Shown piece after piece: positions 54,630 through 63,252 of a stretch of DNA of 64,000 bases (position 1 is its first letter; each line of letters begins with the position of its first letter). The stretch is from Paenisporosarcina sp. HGH0030 (GTDB lineage: Bacteria; Bacillota; Bacilli; Bacillales_A; Planococcaceae). A program made the position numbers and the translations under genes. Under the pieces are notes generated by a model. It was not told where the DNA came from and did not search any database. It saw nothing but the letters and a program-made list of their open reading frames with translations. The stretch spans positions 249,126 to 313,125 of the forward strand of contig NZ_KE150422.1 of NCBI RefSeq assembly GCF_000411295.1. The letters are read 5' to 3'.

Positions 54630-54782
54630 TTAATCTACTTTTTCCATATGCTCTTTAATTAATTCATATAGGGATAGTTCATATAATTGTTTTCCTTCAA
54701 CTTTAAATACGCCTTGTTTAACCAAATCATCGATAACGGTCATTTTCTTTCCGTCCATTTTTGTTTCTACTGGTGGTATCAT
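54630..54782 (-). CDS. small protein resembling Fur-regulated basic protein FbpA
   Basis: A 50-residue protein whose core VIDDLVKQGVFKVEGKQLYE (then LSLYELI) is very like the FbpA family (Fur-regulated basic protein) pattern of Leu/Ile-rich helix, G-V/I-Y/F-K, and QLYELTLxEL. FbpA-C act with small RNA FsrA in iron-sparing in B. subtilis. This one is not clearly basic and no Fur box was found, so the role is open. The start at 54782 follows AAGGGG; the frame also has an ATG 10 codons upstream. It lies about 50 bp after the VanZ gene. Confidence 0.5.
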   Translation of the reverse strand: MIPPVETKMDGKKMTVIDDLVKQGVFKVEGKQLYELSLYELIKEHMEKVD

Positions 54783-54831
54783 GCAGTCAAACCCCTTAAT
54801 TTCTAGATTCATAGGTTATTTACCCATGGCT

Positions 54832-55404
54832 CTAGTTTTTAAACCATTTTTTGAACGATTTAGGGAACCCTCTATACAAGACATAGCCAATTGCCGTCCC
54901 CAATGTATTCAGCCACAAATCGTCCACGTCACTGCTGCGCATTTGAGGTAACTGTAATATTTCTATGGCTAATGATAGGAGCAGTCCAGTCCCAATCACT
55001 TTCCAAGCGCGATTGAATTTCTGCCATAACAACGGAAGAAAAAAGCCAATCGGAAGAAACATCACAATATTACCAACGAAATTAATGAAAAAAGGTTGCC
55101 ATAAGTTCAAATATTTAATCGCGTTATATGTTTCAAACAAGACTCGAAAAAGTTCTATATTAATTGCTTGATGATCTCCGTTTATTAATTGCACTTCCCC
55201 GCCTTGATTGCTCACTGATGGCAAAATCGTCTGTGACAACAGCCCCGCCAGGAACATGAAAAAAAAGACAATCCCGCATTCTCGTAAGATATTCAATTGT
55301 TTATTATTGCGTTTTATTTGAATGAAACGAACCACTAGAATGATCGGTAAAATTAATACCATATAAAAGCCCATATCTTCTATATACTTTAGAATCGACT
55401 CCAT
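54832..55404 (-). CDS. VanZ family membrane protein
   Basis: A 190-residue membrane protein with about five hydrophobic segments. The VanZ core is NIVMFLPIGFFLPLLW (about 112-127) and the acidic turn SSDVDDLWLNTLGTAIGY (about 161-178). VanZ of Enterococcus lowers teicoplanin susceptibility by an unknown mechanism, but most chromosomal homologues have no glycopeptide link. Start taken at ATG 55404 after TTGGGTG. Confidence 0.85.
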   Translation of the reverse strand: MESILKYIEDMGFYMVLILPIILVVRFIQIKRNNKQLNILRECGIVFFFMFLAGLLSQTILPSVSNQGGEVQLINGDHQAINIELFRVLFETYNAIKYLNLWQPFFINFVGNIVMFLPIGFFLPLLWQKFNRAWKVIGTGLLLSLAIEILQLPQMRSSDVDDLWLNTLGTAIGYVLYRGFPKSFKKWFKN

Positions 55405-55708
55405 CACACACCCAATTTCTTCGCTGTAATACTCTTATTCTAAGCCTTTAAGGTTACTATTCAAAATGTATTTTAAGACAGTTAGCTTTTATTATTGATT
55501 ATTATTGAAATGAGGGAATTACCATCAACATCAGAGATAATAAAAGTGGAAATCCGCTCCGTTAAACGAGCAATCTCGTTTAACAAAGACTATTTTAAAA
55601 GAAACCCCCACTTATCACGTATTCATCCAGGTCGCGCTGGATATACTGTCAAATAACAAGTATTTTCCAATACGAGAATACAATTTGATGATAAGGGTGG
55701 AACAAAAT
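55405..55708. other. intergenic stretch with a perfect hairpin
   Basis: About 300 bp without a supported gene. GTTAAACGAG (55561-55570) and CTCGTTTAAC (55575-55584) form a perfect 10-bp stem with a four-base loop but no T run on either side, so it is not a simple terminator. Confidence 0.5.
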
Positions 55709-56839
55709 TTGGGTTACATAAAATTAATCCTCACATTACTTTTTGCAGCTTATTTAACAAGTCCGCTGTGGGAAGAACCAGCCAGCAAATACGTTGATGT
55801 ATCTTTTTTAAATACAATTGATGCACAAGTAATTAAAGGATACGAGTATTTAAAAGAGCAGCCCATTATTGCTGATTTATCCCAAAAAGTGGCTACCATA
55901 CCCGCAAAACTGACATTGGAAGCAGGAGAAACGAAGTATGCATCCATTAATCAAGTCGAAAAACCTGCACTATCAACACCTACAGAGGGATTATTTGCCG
56001 TTCATAACATACAAATTGGGGACAGCATGGAATCGGTCAATGCCGAGCTAGGCAAGGCGAAACGCATCACTAAAAATGAATATGGCTCAGATTGGCATAC
56101 CTATCACACAGACTATCAAAACTTTTTAATGGTTTCGTTCGATGAGTCTCAACAAGTGAATGGGCTATTTACCAATAATGACTTGATTTCCACTTCATAC
56201 GGATTCAAACTGAGCAGTCCAAAATCTATTGTTCATAATGCATTAGGAAAGCCTATCAAATACATTCAAAAAGGCAATGTCCGATACTTGTTGAATAGTG
56301 ATGGAGAGATGGATACTTACTTAATCGAAAATGTCTATGTGACTGTGTTTTATGACGTCCATGAAAAAAATACTGTCACTGCAATCCAAATTATTTCAAA
56401 GCATTTGGAAAACCAAAAAGGTGCTTTATATGGTGACACAAGTGCGGATTTACAAAAGGGATTTGAATTTCAATTATTCGATTTAACAAATGCTGCCCGA
56501 GTTCATCACAATGTCTCACCAGTGAAATGGGAATCCAAAATCAGGGTAACAGCTTATAAACACAGTGTAGACATGGCAGAACATAATTATTTCAGTCATA
56601 CCAATTTATCAGGACAATCTCCTTTTGATCGCATGACGATGGACAACATCAATTATTCCGTAGCTGGAGAAAATTTAGCTTATGGTCAGTCCAGCAGTAT
56701 TTTTGCACATGAAGGATTGATGAATTCTATGGGGCATCGCAAGAATCTTTTAAAAAGCGACTTTGAATTGCTTGGCGTGGGTGTAGCATTTAATGATGAA
56801 AATCAACCCTATTACACCGAGAACTTTTATAAACCATAA
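55709..56839 (+). CDS. secreted CAP-domain protein
   Basis: A 376-residue exported protein. A signal or anchor helix is at about 2-20 (IKLILTLLFAAYL), a CAP-associated N-terminal domain follows (QIGDSMESVNAELGKAKR, about 103-120), and the CAP domain is at about 245-376 with cavity residues in HSVDMAEHNYFSHTN and HEGLMNSMGHRKNLL. The YkwD/YlbC-type proteins of Bacillus have this layout; their role is not settled (spore coat or wall). Start: a TTG at 55709 with AAGGGTGG upstream seems better placed than ATG 55688, which lacks a site. Confidence 0.8.
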   Translation: MGYIKLILTLLFAAYLTSPLWEEPASKYVDVSFLNTIDAQVIKGYEYLKEQPIIADLSQKVATIPAKLTLEAGETKYASINQVEKPALSTPTEGLFAVHNIQIGDSMESVNAELGKAKRITKNEYGSDWHTYHTDYQNFLMVSFDESQQVNGLFTNNDLISTSYGFKLSSPKSIVHNALGKPIKYIQKGNVRYLLNSDGEMDTYLIENVYVTVFYDVHEKNTVTAIQIISKHLENQKGALYGDTSADLQKGFEFQLFDLTNAARVHHNVSPVKWESKIRVTAYKHSVDMAEHNYFSHTNLSGQSPFDRMTMDNINYSVAGENLAYGQSSSIFAHEGLMNSMGHRKNLLKSDFELLGVGVAFNDENQPYYTENFYKP

Positions 56840-56870
56840 CTCGGAATTTCCGGTTATGCCTATAATCCAA

Positions 56871-56910
56871 AATCAAGGTCGTTCCCGTGTAATTGGGAAC
56901 GGCCTTGATT
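56871..56910 (+). terminator. terminator of the CAP-domain gene
   Basis: AATCAAGGTCGTTCCC pairs with GGGAACGGCCTTGATT (one G-T), followed by TTATT. A second small inverted repeat (CATAACTCGGAA/TTCCGGTTATG) precedes it at 56835-56858. Confidence 0.75.
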
Positions 56911-57025
56911 CTTATTGTGCTGTTAATTAGGCTTGAATTCGGAATAAAATGACCGCGAATTTTGCCCGGCTTGTTTCCTCGTGTAAACCAAAAATTCCAT
57001 TGATCGGCTTGGAAATTATCATACA

Positions 57026-58321
57026 TTACATACGAAGATCTTGATGCTTGACTTGTCCTGAAGAATTCTGATTACTTTTCTTATACACATGAAATGTAAA
57101 TGTAAATACAGTTCCTTCCCCAACTTTACTTTTGACTCGTATGGTTCCTTTCATAGCTTTGACAATACTATTTACAACCATCACACCGAGGCCAGTCCCT
57201 TTATCTCCTTTCGTTGAATAATAAGGTTCACCTAGACGCTCTATTTGATCTTTCGTCATACCAACTCCTGTATCTTGAATCTTGATCGTCACGTGAGTAG
57301 AATCTGCGCGCGAGGAAACCGATAAAATACCACCGTTTGGCATGGACTCAATCGCATTTTTTATGACATTGACAAAACATTGATGAAATTTTTGACGATC
57401 ACCTTGTATGTAATTTAACGAGCTATAATCACTTTCCACTCTTACTGAATACCAATTAGCAGAAGGCTGCAGCAATTTTAGTATTTGGTTAAGCTCTTCT
57501 TCCACTTGAAATACTTCTACGGATTCAATGGTCGGTTTGGAAAATGTTAAATAATCCTGTATTACCTTTTCAGCTGATTGCAATTCTTCTTTTAAAATGT
57601 TTAGATATTGCTTTCGTTTATCCAAATCAAGTAAATCATCTTCCAAAAGCTGAACAAAACCCATGGCAGACGTCAAGGGATTACGAATCTCATGAGAAAT
57701 GGCCGCACCCATCTGTTCAACTGCCTCTAATTTTTCAGCCTTGACCAAACGCTGTCGCAAAAGAACATTTCTTCTAATACCTTCTATAAGATAAGAAATC
57801 ATGGCAACTCCGAGTGGCGGTACAAAAAGATAAGCAAACCAGAAATCTAAAGAATGTTCTGGCGGGGACAGAATTTCTAAACCTACTAATATGAGCAAAC
57901 TGACCAGAAAAGTTACCCCTATAGAAAACATTATTCTGAATTTAGATGACCTTTTTAAAAACCAAGGGGAAATATACCATATAAACCAACTGGCTACTCC
58001 GTAAAACAATGCGGCTATAAAGAATCCGTTATCGATTCCCAAAAATCCACGAATAACGATAATCAGTAGACCCAATATCGGACTTATCCCCAAATAGAGT
58101 CCCCCTATCACAAAAGGGACTATTCGCAGATCTAATACTATATCTTCCGTCAAGCGGTATGAAAATACATAACAGAGCACCAAAGAAACGATAAAATATA
58201 ACTTAGCTGTTTCTCGGTAATTATTCTTTTCATCTGATTTTTCTGCCCACATCAAAAAGAAAAAAAGTAAAACAATTAATATTGATAAATTAAATAGGAA
58301 ATTCACTGTTAGTAATTCCAC
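57026..58321 (-). CDS. KinB-like membrane histidine kinase
   Basis: A 431-residue sensor kinase with six membrane segments in the first ~180 residues (5TMR-LYT type), no PAS domain, then the HisKA helix with phosphorylated H210 in AAISHEIRNPLTS and an HATPase domain with N box NVIKNAIESMPNGG, DTGVGM and GTGLGVMVVNS. Size and build match B. subtilis KinB (428). No response regulator gene is adjacent, as expected for kinases feeding Spo0F. The start is a GTG at 58321 with GAGGTAT 8 nt upstream; the frame remains open to 58504 but with unusual composition. B. subtilis has kapB beside kinB; here it is absent. Confidence 0.8.
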   Translation of the reverse strand: MELLTVNFLFNLSILIVLLFFFLMWAEKSDEKNNYRETAKLYFIVSLVLCYVFSYRLTEDIVLDLRIVPFVIGGLYLGISPILGLLIIVIRGFLGIDNGFFIAALFYGVASWFIWYISPWFLKRSSKFRIMFSIGVTFLVSLLILVGLEILSPPEHSLDFWFAYLFVPPLGVAMISYLIEGIRRNVLLRQRLVKAEKLEAVEQMGAAISHEIRNPLTSAMGFVQLLEDDLLDLDKRKQYLNILKEELQSAEKVIQDYLTFSKPTIESVEVFQVEEELNQILKLLQPSANWYSVRVESDYSSLNYIQGDRQKFHQCFVNVIKNAIESMPNGGILSVSSRADSTHVTIKIQDTGVGMTKDQIERLGEPYYSTKGDKGTGLGVMVVNSIVKAMKGTIRVKSKVGEGTVFTFTFHVYKKSNQNSSGQVKHQDLRM

Positions 58322-58488
58322 AAAGGTATACCTCGTCTCATGATGTTTATACCTAAATACTATCTGTAGTATAAAGTATATACAATACATTTTTAGACTA
58401 TTTGACTTAATCTGATTATTCACTTTTTTATTCTTAAAACGTTTTAGTGGCTTTTCTTTCCACTCAATAGTTATTTCATATTTAAAAT

Positions 58489-58517
58489 TGCCCAGAAAGG
58501 ACAAGCCTTCCTGGGCA
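58489..58517 (-). terminator. terminator of the rRNA methyltransferase gene
   Basis: TGCCCAGGAAGG and CCTTTCTGGGCA pair on the minus strand with a short loop and a modest T run. Confidence 0.6.
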
Positions 58518-58563
58518 GTTTATTATTTAGTCAAAAATATTCAAGTCAAATTTCCTGAGAGGA

Positions 58564-59757
58564 TTAGCGTTTTTCAATGAACACTACTTTTAAATAATTT
58601 CCTTCTTTAAATTCTTCGATTGTTTTAAAGTCTTCAGGGAGAGAGAACTCTTCCCGGATAGTATACTTTTCACCAGATTGTTTAAACGCTTTATCAATAA
58701 ACCCTTTAAACTTGGTCATGCCAAACGTACTGCAGTTTGAAGAAGCAACAATCATGCCGTTTTTTTCAGTAATGGCAATTGCTTGCATAAGTAAATCTGT
58801 ATAGTCCTTTCCAGCGCTGAACGTATGCTTTTTAGATCGGGCAAAGCTTGGAGGATCTAATATCACCAAATCAAATTTCAATTCTTTTCGAACCGCATAT
58901 TTAAAATAATGAAAAACATCTTCCACAATAATGTCCTGGGACTCGAAATCGATACCATTAACACTGAACTGCTCGATCGTTTTGCTTTTACTGCGATTAG
59001 CCAGATCGACACTCGTCGTTTTTATTGCACCACCAAGTGCCGCTGCAACTGAAAATGCACCTGTATAAGAAAACGTATTCAAGACATTTTTCCCTTTTGA
59101 ATAGGAATCACGAATAGTTCTTCTTACGTCACGTTGGTCCAAAAAGATGCCTACCATTGCCCCGTCGTTTAAATACACTGCAAAATTCATGTCATTCTCT
59201 TTTACAAGCAATGGTTCAGGAGCCTTTTCTCCCGAAATAAAATCATCATCTTCCATATAAGTACCTTTGACGGCAAAACGTTTTTTTTCATACAAACCTT
59301 TCACGTCAACCACATTGGACAACGCTTGAATCACTTCATTTTTAAACTGGTAAATTCCTTCACTGTACCAACTGATGACATAGTATCCATCGAAATAATC
59401 GATTGTAAAACCGCCCACACCGTCGCCTTCTCCATTAAATACGCGGAATGCAGTTGTCTTGGCATCCTGGAATAATGAATCCCGATGTTCGATGGCCAGT
59501 TTTAATTTTTCTTCAAAAAACGAGGCATCAAATTTTTCATGTTGATTTTGGCTCAAAATCCACCCTCGACCCTTGTTCTGTTTGCCATAATAACCTTTTC
59601 CTATGAAACGGTGTTGATCATCCACAAGTTCGATGATTGTCCCTTCATCTTTTACATCTTTCATATTGATGATTGCATCGTCCGTTATGAGCGGGTATCC
59701 TTCTTTCATATTTTTTGCAAAAGAAGATTTCACTTTAAGCTTTATATTTTGTTTCAT
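58564..59757 (-). CDS. class I rRNA methyltransferase, RlmI/YwbD type
   Basis: A 397-residue SAM-dependent methyltransferase with an N-terminal PUA domain (about 1-80, HRFIGKGYYGKQNKGRGW), an RlmI-like middle and a Rossmann core: motif I VLNTFSYTGAFSVAAALGG (about 220-238) and the catalytic LVILDPPSFARSK (about 295-307). E. coli RlmI makes m5C1962 in 23S rRNA; DPPSF fits m5C enzymes of this class. The ATG at 59757 is used; GGGTGA is 5 nt before it, and an in-frame TTG precedes that site. Confidence 0.88.
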   Translation of the reverse strand: MKQNIKLKVKSSFAKNMKEGYPLITDDAIINMKDVKDEGTIIELVDDQHRFIGKGYYGKQNKGRGWILSQNQHEKFDASFFEEKLKLAIEHRDSLFQDAKTTAFRVFNGEGDGVGGFTIDYFDGYYVISWYSEGIYQFKNEVIQALSNVVDVKGLYEKKRFAVKGTYMEDDDFISGEKAPEPLLVKENDMNFAVYLNDGAMVGIFLDQRDVRRTIRDSYSKGKNVLNTFSYTGAFSVAAALGGAIKTTSVDLANRSKSKTIEQFSVNGIDFESQDIIVEDVFHYFKYAVRKELKFDLVILDPPSFARSKKHTFSAGKDYTDLLMQAIAITEKNGMIVASSNCSTFGMTKFKGFIDKAFKQSGEKYTIREEFSLPEDFKTIEEFKEGNYLKVVFIEKR

Positions 59758-59922
59758 AAAATCACCCAATCATTTGTTTTTCTTTTATTCTACATCTGTT
59801 TTAGCCGAAAATCATATGTAAGTCAGTTAAACTCATCGAATTCGCTTTACTATTAGTACTTTCCTTTTTATAACAACCATATAATAGAGGAATATTTGTG
59901 TATTGGAAGGAGTTGAATAAAA

Positions 59923-60846
59923 ATGGCTATAAAGCCCCCGCAACTGCAAGCAGGTGACACCATTGGGATTGTGACTTTAGGGAGTCCATTAAGTGCTCAG
60001 AGAATTGATGAAGGCATTGCTACTTTAAAGAATATGGGCTTCAACGTCATTGTTGGGGATCATGTATATGATAACGACGGTTTCCTGGCAGGAACTCCTG
60101 AAGAACGGGCATCGGATTTAATGAAGATGTTTGAAGATAAAACCGTTACCTGTATTTTACCAACCAGAGGAGGAGTCGGAGTTGCTGGCATCCTTCCTTT
60201 CCTGGACTTTAATGTCATCAGGCAAAATCCAAAAATCATTTCAGGATACAGCGATGTAACGATTTTACTGAACGCTCTTTATGAGTATTCAGATTTGATT
60301 ACTTTTCAAAGTTTACTGTTACTTGATTTCAACACCCGAACCCCTGCTTATAATTTCAATCAATATTTCGCTGCCACTTCAGCTAGACCAGCACCATGGC
60401 AAATTGTAAACCCGCCAGGCATGCCGTTCGTGAACAAAGTTTCCGGGGATGTAACAGGTCCGATTGTAGGTGGAAATCTGACGTCATTTGTGGACACATT
60501 GGGCACTCCCTTTGAAATTAATACGGAAGGAAAGATTCTCTGTCTTGAAGATACACATGAACCTATCAACACTGTTTACCGCTATTTAAATCACTTGAAA
60601 CTAGCCGGTAAATTTGAGGATTGCATCGGAATTATGATGGGCGAGTGTACAAATTGCGAACCTGCCTATGGGGTCTCGTACGATCAACTAATAGATGATT
60701 TTCTTGTGCCTTTAGGAAAACCTATATTAAGTAATGTAGCCACGGCACATGGCCGTTTTAAGGCTGCCATTCCGCTTGGCGCAAGTGTGAGGATGAATAC
60801 ACTTAATCTTACTTTAACTGTACTCGAACCTGTTGTAAGTCCATAG
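59923..60846 (+). CDS. LD-carboxypeptidase, S66 family
   Basis: A 307-residue serine peptidase of family S66 (LdcA/MccF). Nucleophile Ser lies in ISGYSDVTILL (about 105-115), the Glu in LCLEDTHEP (about 205-213) and the His in ATAHGRFKAAI (about 276-286). LdcA enzymes trim the tetrapeptide of muropeptides for recycling; MccF relatives inactivate microcin C-type antibiotics. The sequence alone does not decide. GGAAGGAGTTGAATAAAA precedes the ATG. Single gene with a terminator. Confidence 0.88.
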   Translation: MAIKPPQLQAGDTIGIVTLGSPLSAQRIDEGIATLKNMGFNVIVGDHVYDNDGFLAGTPEERASDLMKMFEDKTVTCILPTRGGVGVAGILPFLDFNVIRQNPKIISGYSDVTILLNALYEYSDLITFQSLLLLDFNTRTPAYNFNQYFAATSARPAPWQIVNPPGMPFVNKVSGDVTGPIVGGNLTSFVDTLGTPFEINTEGKILCLEDTHEPINTVYRYLNHLKLAGKFEDCIGIMMGECTNCEPAYGVSYDQLIDDFLVPLGKPILSNVATAHGRFKAAIPLGASVRMNTLNLTLTVLEPVVSP

Positions 60847-60850
60847 AGTG

Positions 60851-60889
60851 AAAAAAACCGATTGCAATTATGTGCAATCGGTTAGTTTT
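60851..60889. terminator. bidirectional terminator after ldcA-like gene
   Basis: AACCGATTGC pairs with GCAATCGGTT; a run of seven As on the left and four Ts on the right allow function in both directions. Confidence 0.85.
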
Positions 60890-60891
60890 AT

Positions 60892-61332
60892 TTATTTTTT
60901 CAATAAGGAAGCCCATTCATTTTCAAGCCACTTATCGAATTCGCCACCCTTTTCACCTTCGTATGCATCATATACATCAAGTCTCATTTTTTTCAGTTTC
61001 TCTTTGAACTCGTCATATGAATGATCGGCAGGCAAGCTCTTTTTAATGCGCAACAAAATTTTAGACGTTCCTTTAATGATATCGAATTTTGTTTGTTTAG
61101 GCTTCTCTACATCTTCACCGAAATTTTTAAGTTGTCGGTAAGCTGCCTCTTGCACTTTAAATACAGGATCGTTGTTCATACGGTTTGTAAGAACATCTAT
61201 CACTTTACTGTGTTTGGACTGACCCAATTCCTCAACTGCATCAAAACGCGCTCTCCAACTGGATGTACGGTTCGCTTCTTTTTTCAGTTCTTCGTAATTT
61301 TCTGGTAGATCATTTTGTACTTTGTTAGTCAT
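60892..61332 (-). CDS. HEAT-repeat domain protein
   Basis: A 146-residue soluble helical protein. The first half shows one to two HEAT-like repeats (WRARFDAVEELGQSKHSKVIDVLTNRM, read in parts WRARFDAVEELGQ and KVIDVLTNRM; then DPVFKVQEAAYRQLKNFGE), and the second half is a charged helical domain ending in WASLLKK. HEAT repeats usually mediate protein contacts. Function unknown. AAAGGAGATAGATTTAC precedes the ATG. Single gene. Confidence 0.75.
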   Translation of the reverse strand: MTNKVQNDLPENYEELKKEANRTSSWRARFDAVEELGQSKHSKVIDVLTNRMNNDPVFKVQEAAYRQLKNFGEDVEKPKQTKFDIIKGTSKILLRIKKSLPADHSYDEFKEKLKKMRLDVYDAYEGEKGGEFDKWLENEWASLLKK

Positions 61333-61350
61333 GTAAATCTATCTCCTTTA

Positions 61351-61389
61351 ATAAAAAAACCCAGCTATTCGCAGCTGATGTTTTTTCAT
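61351..61389 (-). terminator. terminator of the ribA-ribD-phosphatase operon
   Basis: On the minus strand CAGCT and AGCTG pair around a short loop and are followed by GG and seven Ts. It is 160 bp past the last gene of the operon, with a fairly weak stem. Confidence 0.5.
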
Positions 61390-61551
61390 TTATTTATTAT
61401 CGAAAATTTCATATTTGCTTATCAGTATATACAAGCCATAGCGGATAAAAAACATTCAAGCATTCTAAAGAATTTCCTATACTAAGTATTGTACCATTTT
61501 CTGAAGACTCACATACGCTGTTTCACAAATAGAGATGAATTATACTTTTAT

Positions 61552-62133
61552 TCACAGTTGATGGTGATCAATTTTTTCGATAACTTTTTGCAATTCAGAC
61601 CAGTCCACTATTCTTGGAACGGTCAGATGCTGGTTATAGGATTGATTCATAACAAAAGGTTTGAGATGAGCTGATGAAAGTGTATTTAACACATCCGGCT
61701 TGTCATCAAAATAATAATCGAGTTGTAAAGATTGAATGATATCAACTTTTTCCTGATCCTTCATGCCGCAAAAGAAGCGATCATCTTGTACGGGAAACCC
61801 TTGTTCAATCATCCATTTTTTCGTCCGTTCGCCATGTTCACTCGGTCGAGCAGTTATATAATATATTTCATGACCTTGGTTACTTAGTTCCACTAATGCC
61901 TCTACGGCACCTGGATAAGGTGGACAAGCCGTGTAATAAATTTCTTCCAGCGAACGATTCCACATATCAGCACCTTGTTGTGCATCCAGTCCGAATGCTT
62001 CATGTATTTCAACTATCTTTATTTCATGAAAAACGTCGATGGGAACATTTTGTTTCAAATTTTTATTGTAGATATGAAAAGCATGTTCTCTCAGCTTAAT
62101 GAGCGTGTCGTCTATATCAAAGCCAAACTTCAT
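61552..62133 (-). CDS. HAD family phosphatase, NT5C (5'-nucleotidase) type
   Basis: A 193-residue HAD phosphatase. Motif I is FDIDDTL with nucleophile D6 and general acid D8, motif II is YYITARPS (about 97-104), the Lys of motif III is in KDQEKVD, and motif IV is YYFDDKPD. The cap region is that of 5'(3')-deoxyribonucleotidases. It starts 24 bp after ribD with GAGGGATTCCATT before the ATG, so it is in the operon. Riboflavin synthesis needs a HAD phosphatase between RibD and RibH, and this gene is well placed for that. A nucleotide-pool role is the alternative. Confidence 0.8.
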   Translation of the reverse strand: MKFGFDIDDTLIKLREHAFHIYNKNLKQNVPIDVFHEIKIVEIHEAFGLDAQQGADMWNRSLEEIYYTACPPYPGAVEALVELSNQGHEIYYITARPSEHGERTKKWMIEQGFPVQDDRFFCGMKDQEKVDIIQSLQLDYYFDDKPDVLNTLSSAHLKPFVMNQSYNQHLTVPRIVDWSELQKVIEKIDHHQL

Positions 62134-62157
62134 AATGGAATCCCTCAATTTTTTCTT

Positions 62158-63252
62158 TCATTTTTTATATACTGGATAACCGGTAAATTTAAAATCTTTC
62201 CCGATTTTTATCATCTCAGTATCAAATAATTCAACAGCATCGCCCATTTTGTCAATTCCTGTACCTTCCATGAAAGTAGGGGCTTGATGTCCTCCGATTA
62301 ATTTCGGTGCAATATAAATAATGGCTTTATCAATCAATTTATTTTCTAAAAAAGCAGCGTTGATGGTTCCTCCACCTTCAATCAATATAGATGAAATTCC
62401 TTTTTCACCTAAGACTTTCATCACTTCAACAGGGTTTACATGTTTTGAACCAGACGTGGAAAAAACAGATATCCCCAAATTCTCCAAGGCTTTTTTCTTG
62501 TCCCTATCATAGTTAACACTGGTAAAAATCCAGGTATCAGCTAATTTATCTGTAACAACCTTACTCTCTAGTGGAACTTTTAAGGTAGAATCCAATATAA
62601 TGCGAATCGGGTTTCGACCATTTGGAATTCTTGTTGTTAATTCTGGGTTGTCCGCAATAACAGTATTTACGCCCACTAATATCGCCATGTTTTCATTTCG
62701 TATTTTATGGACATCGTTTCTTGCTTCTTCAGATGTAATCCATTTGCTATCAGATGAATGTGTAGCAATTTTACCATCTAAAGTAATACCCGCTTTTAAA
62801 GTTACGAATGGTTGATTCTCGACGATGAACTTATTGAATACTTCATTCATTTTTCTTGATGCATCTTCTTGAATGCCAACAATGACTTCAATTCCTGCAT
62901 CTTCAAGAATTTTGACACCTCGTCCGGAGACCATTGGGTTTGGATCGAGCGTTGCAATAACCACTTTCTTCAAGCCGGCTTCTACAATCGCCACCGCACA
63001 AGGACCCGTACGCCCGTGATGGGAGCAAGGTTCGAGTGTGACGTAAATGGTTCCACCCCTCGCTTTGTCTCCAGCCATGCGCAGCGCATGAATTTCTGCA
63101 TGTGGTTCCCCAGTTTTCAAATGAGCTCCGACTCCAACAATTCGGTTGTCATTCACAATGACTGAGCCCACCAGAGGATTCGGATCTGTTTGCCCCTTCA
63201 TCGCCCTTGCATTATTAATGGCCAAATCCATATAAAATTCATGATTAGTCAT
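62158..63252 (-). CDS. ribD: bifunctional riboflavin deaminase/reductase RibD
   Basis: A 364-residue two-domain enzyme. The N-terminal deaminase has H51-x-E53 in HAEIHAL and zinc cysteines C76 and C85 in PCSHHGRTGPC; the C-terminal reductase (about 148-360) has DGKIATHSSDSKWI and the NADPH-site ILIEGGGTIN. It converts the GTP cyclohydrolase II product to 5-amino-6-ribitylaminouracil phosphate. The start overlaps the end of ribA by 8 bp, with AAGGGA 11 nt upstream. Confidence 0.94.
   Translation of the reverse strand: MTNHEFYMDLAINNARAMKGQTDPNPLVGSVIVNDNRIVGVGAHLKTGEPHAEIHALRMAGDKARGGTIYVTLEPCSHHGRTGPCAVAIVEAGLKKVVIATLDPNPMVSGRGVKILEDAGIEVIVGIQEDASRKMNEVFNKFIVENQPFVTLKAGITLDGKIATHSSDSKWITSEEARNDVHKIRNENMAILVGVNTVIADNPELTTRIPNGRNPIRIILDSTLKVPLESKVVTDKLADTWIFTSVNYDRDKKKALENLGISVFSTSGSKHVNPVEVMKVLGEKGISSILIEGGGTINAAFLENKLIDKAIIYIAPKLIGGHQAPTFMEGTGIDKMGDAVELFDTEMIKIGKDFKFTGYPVYKK

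Noticed and set aside
55505-55560. Minus-strand string FIISDVDGNSL resembling the C-terminal motif of glyoxalase/VOC proteins
   Set aside because: Too short and isolated; no other part of the fold is visible in the gap, so chance similarity cannot be excluded.
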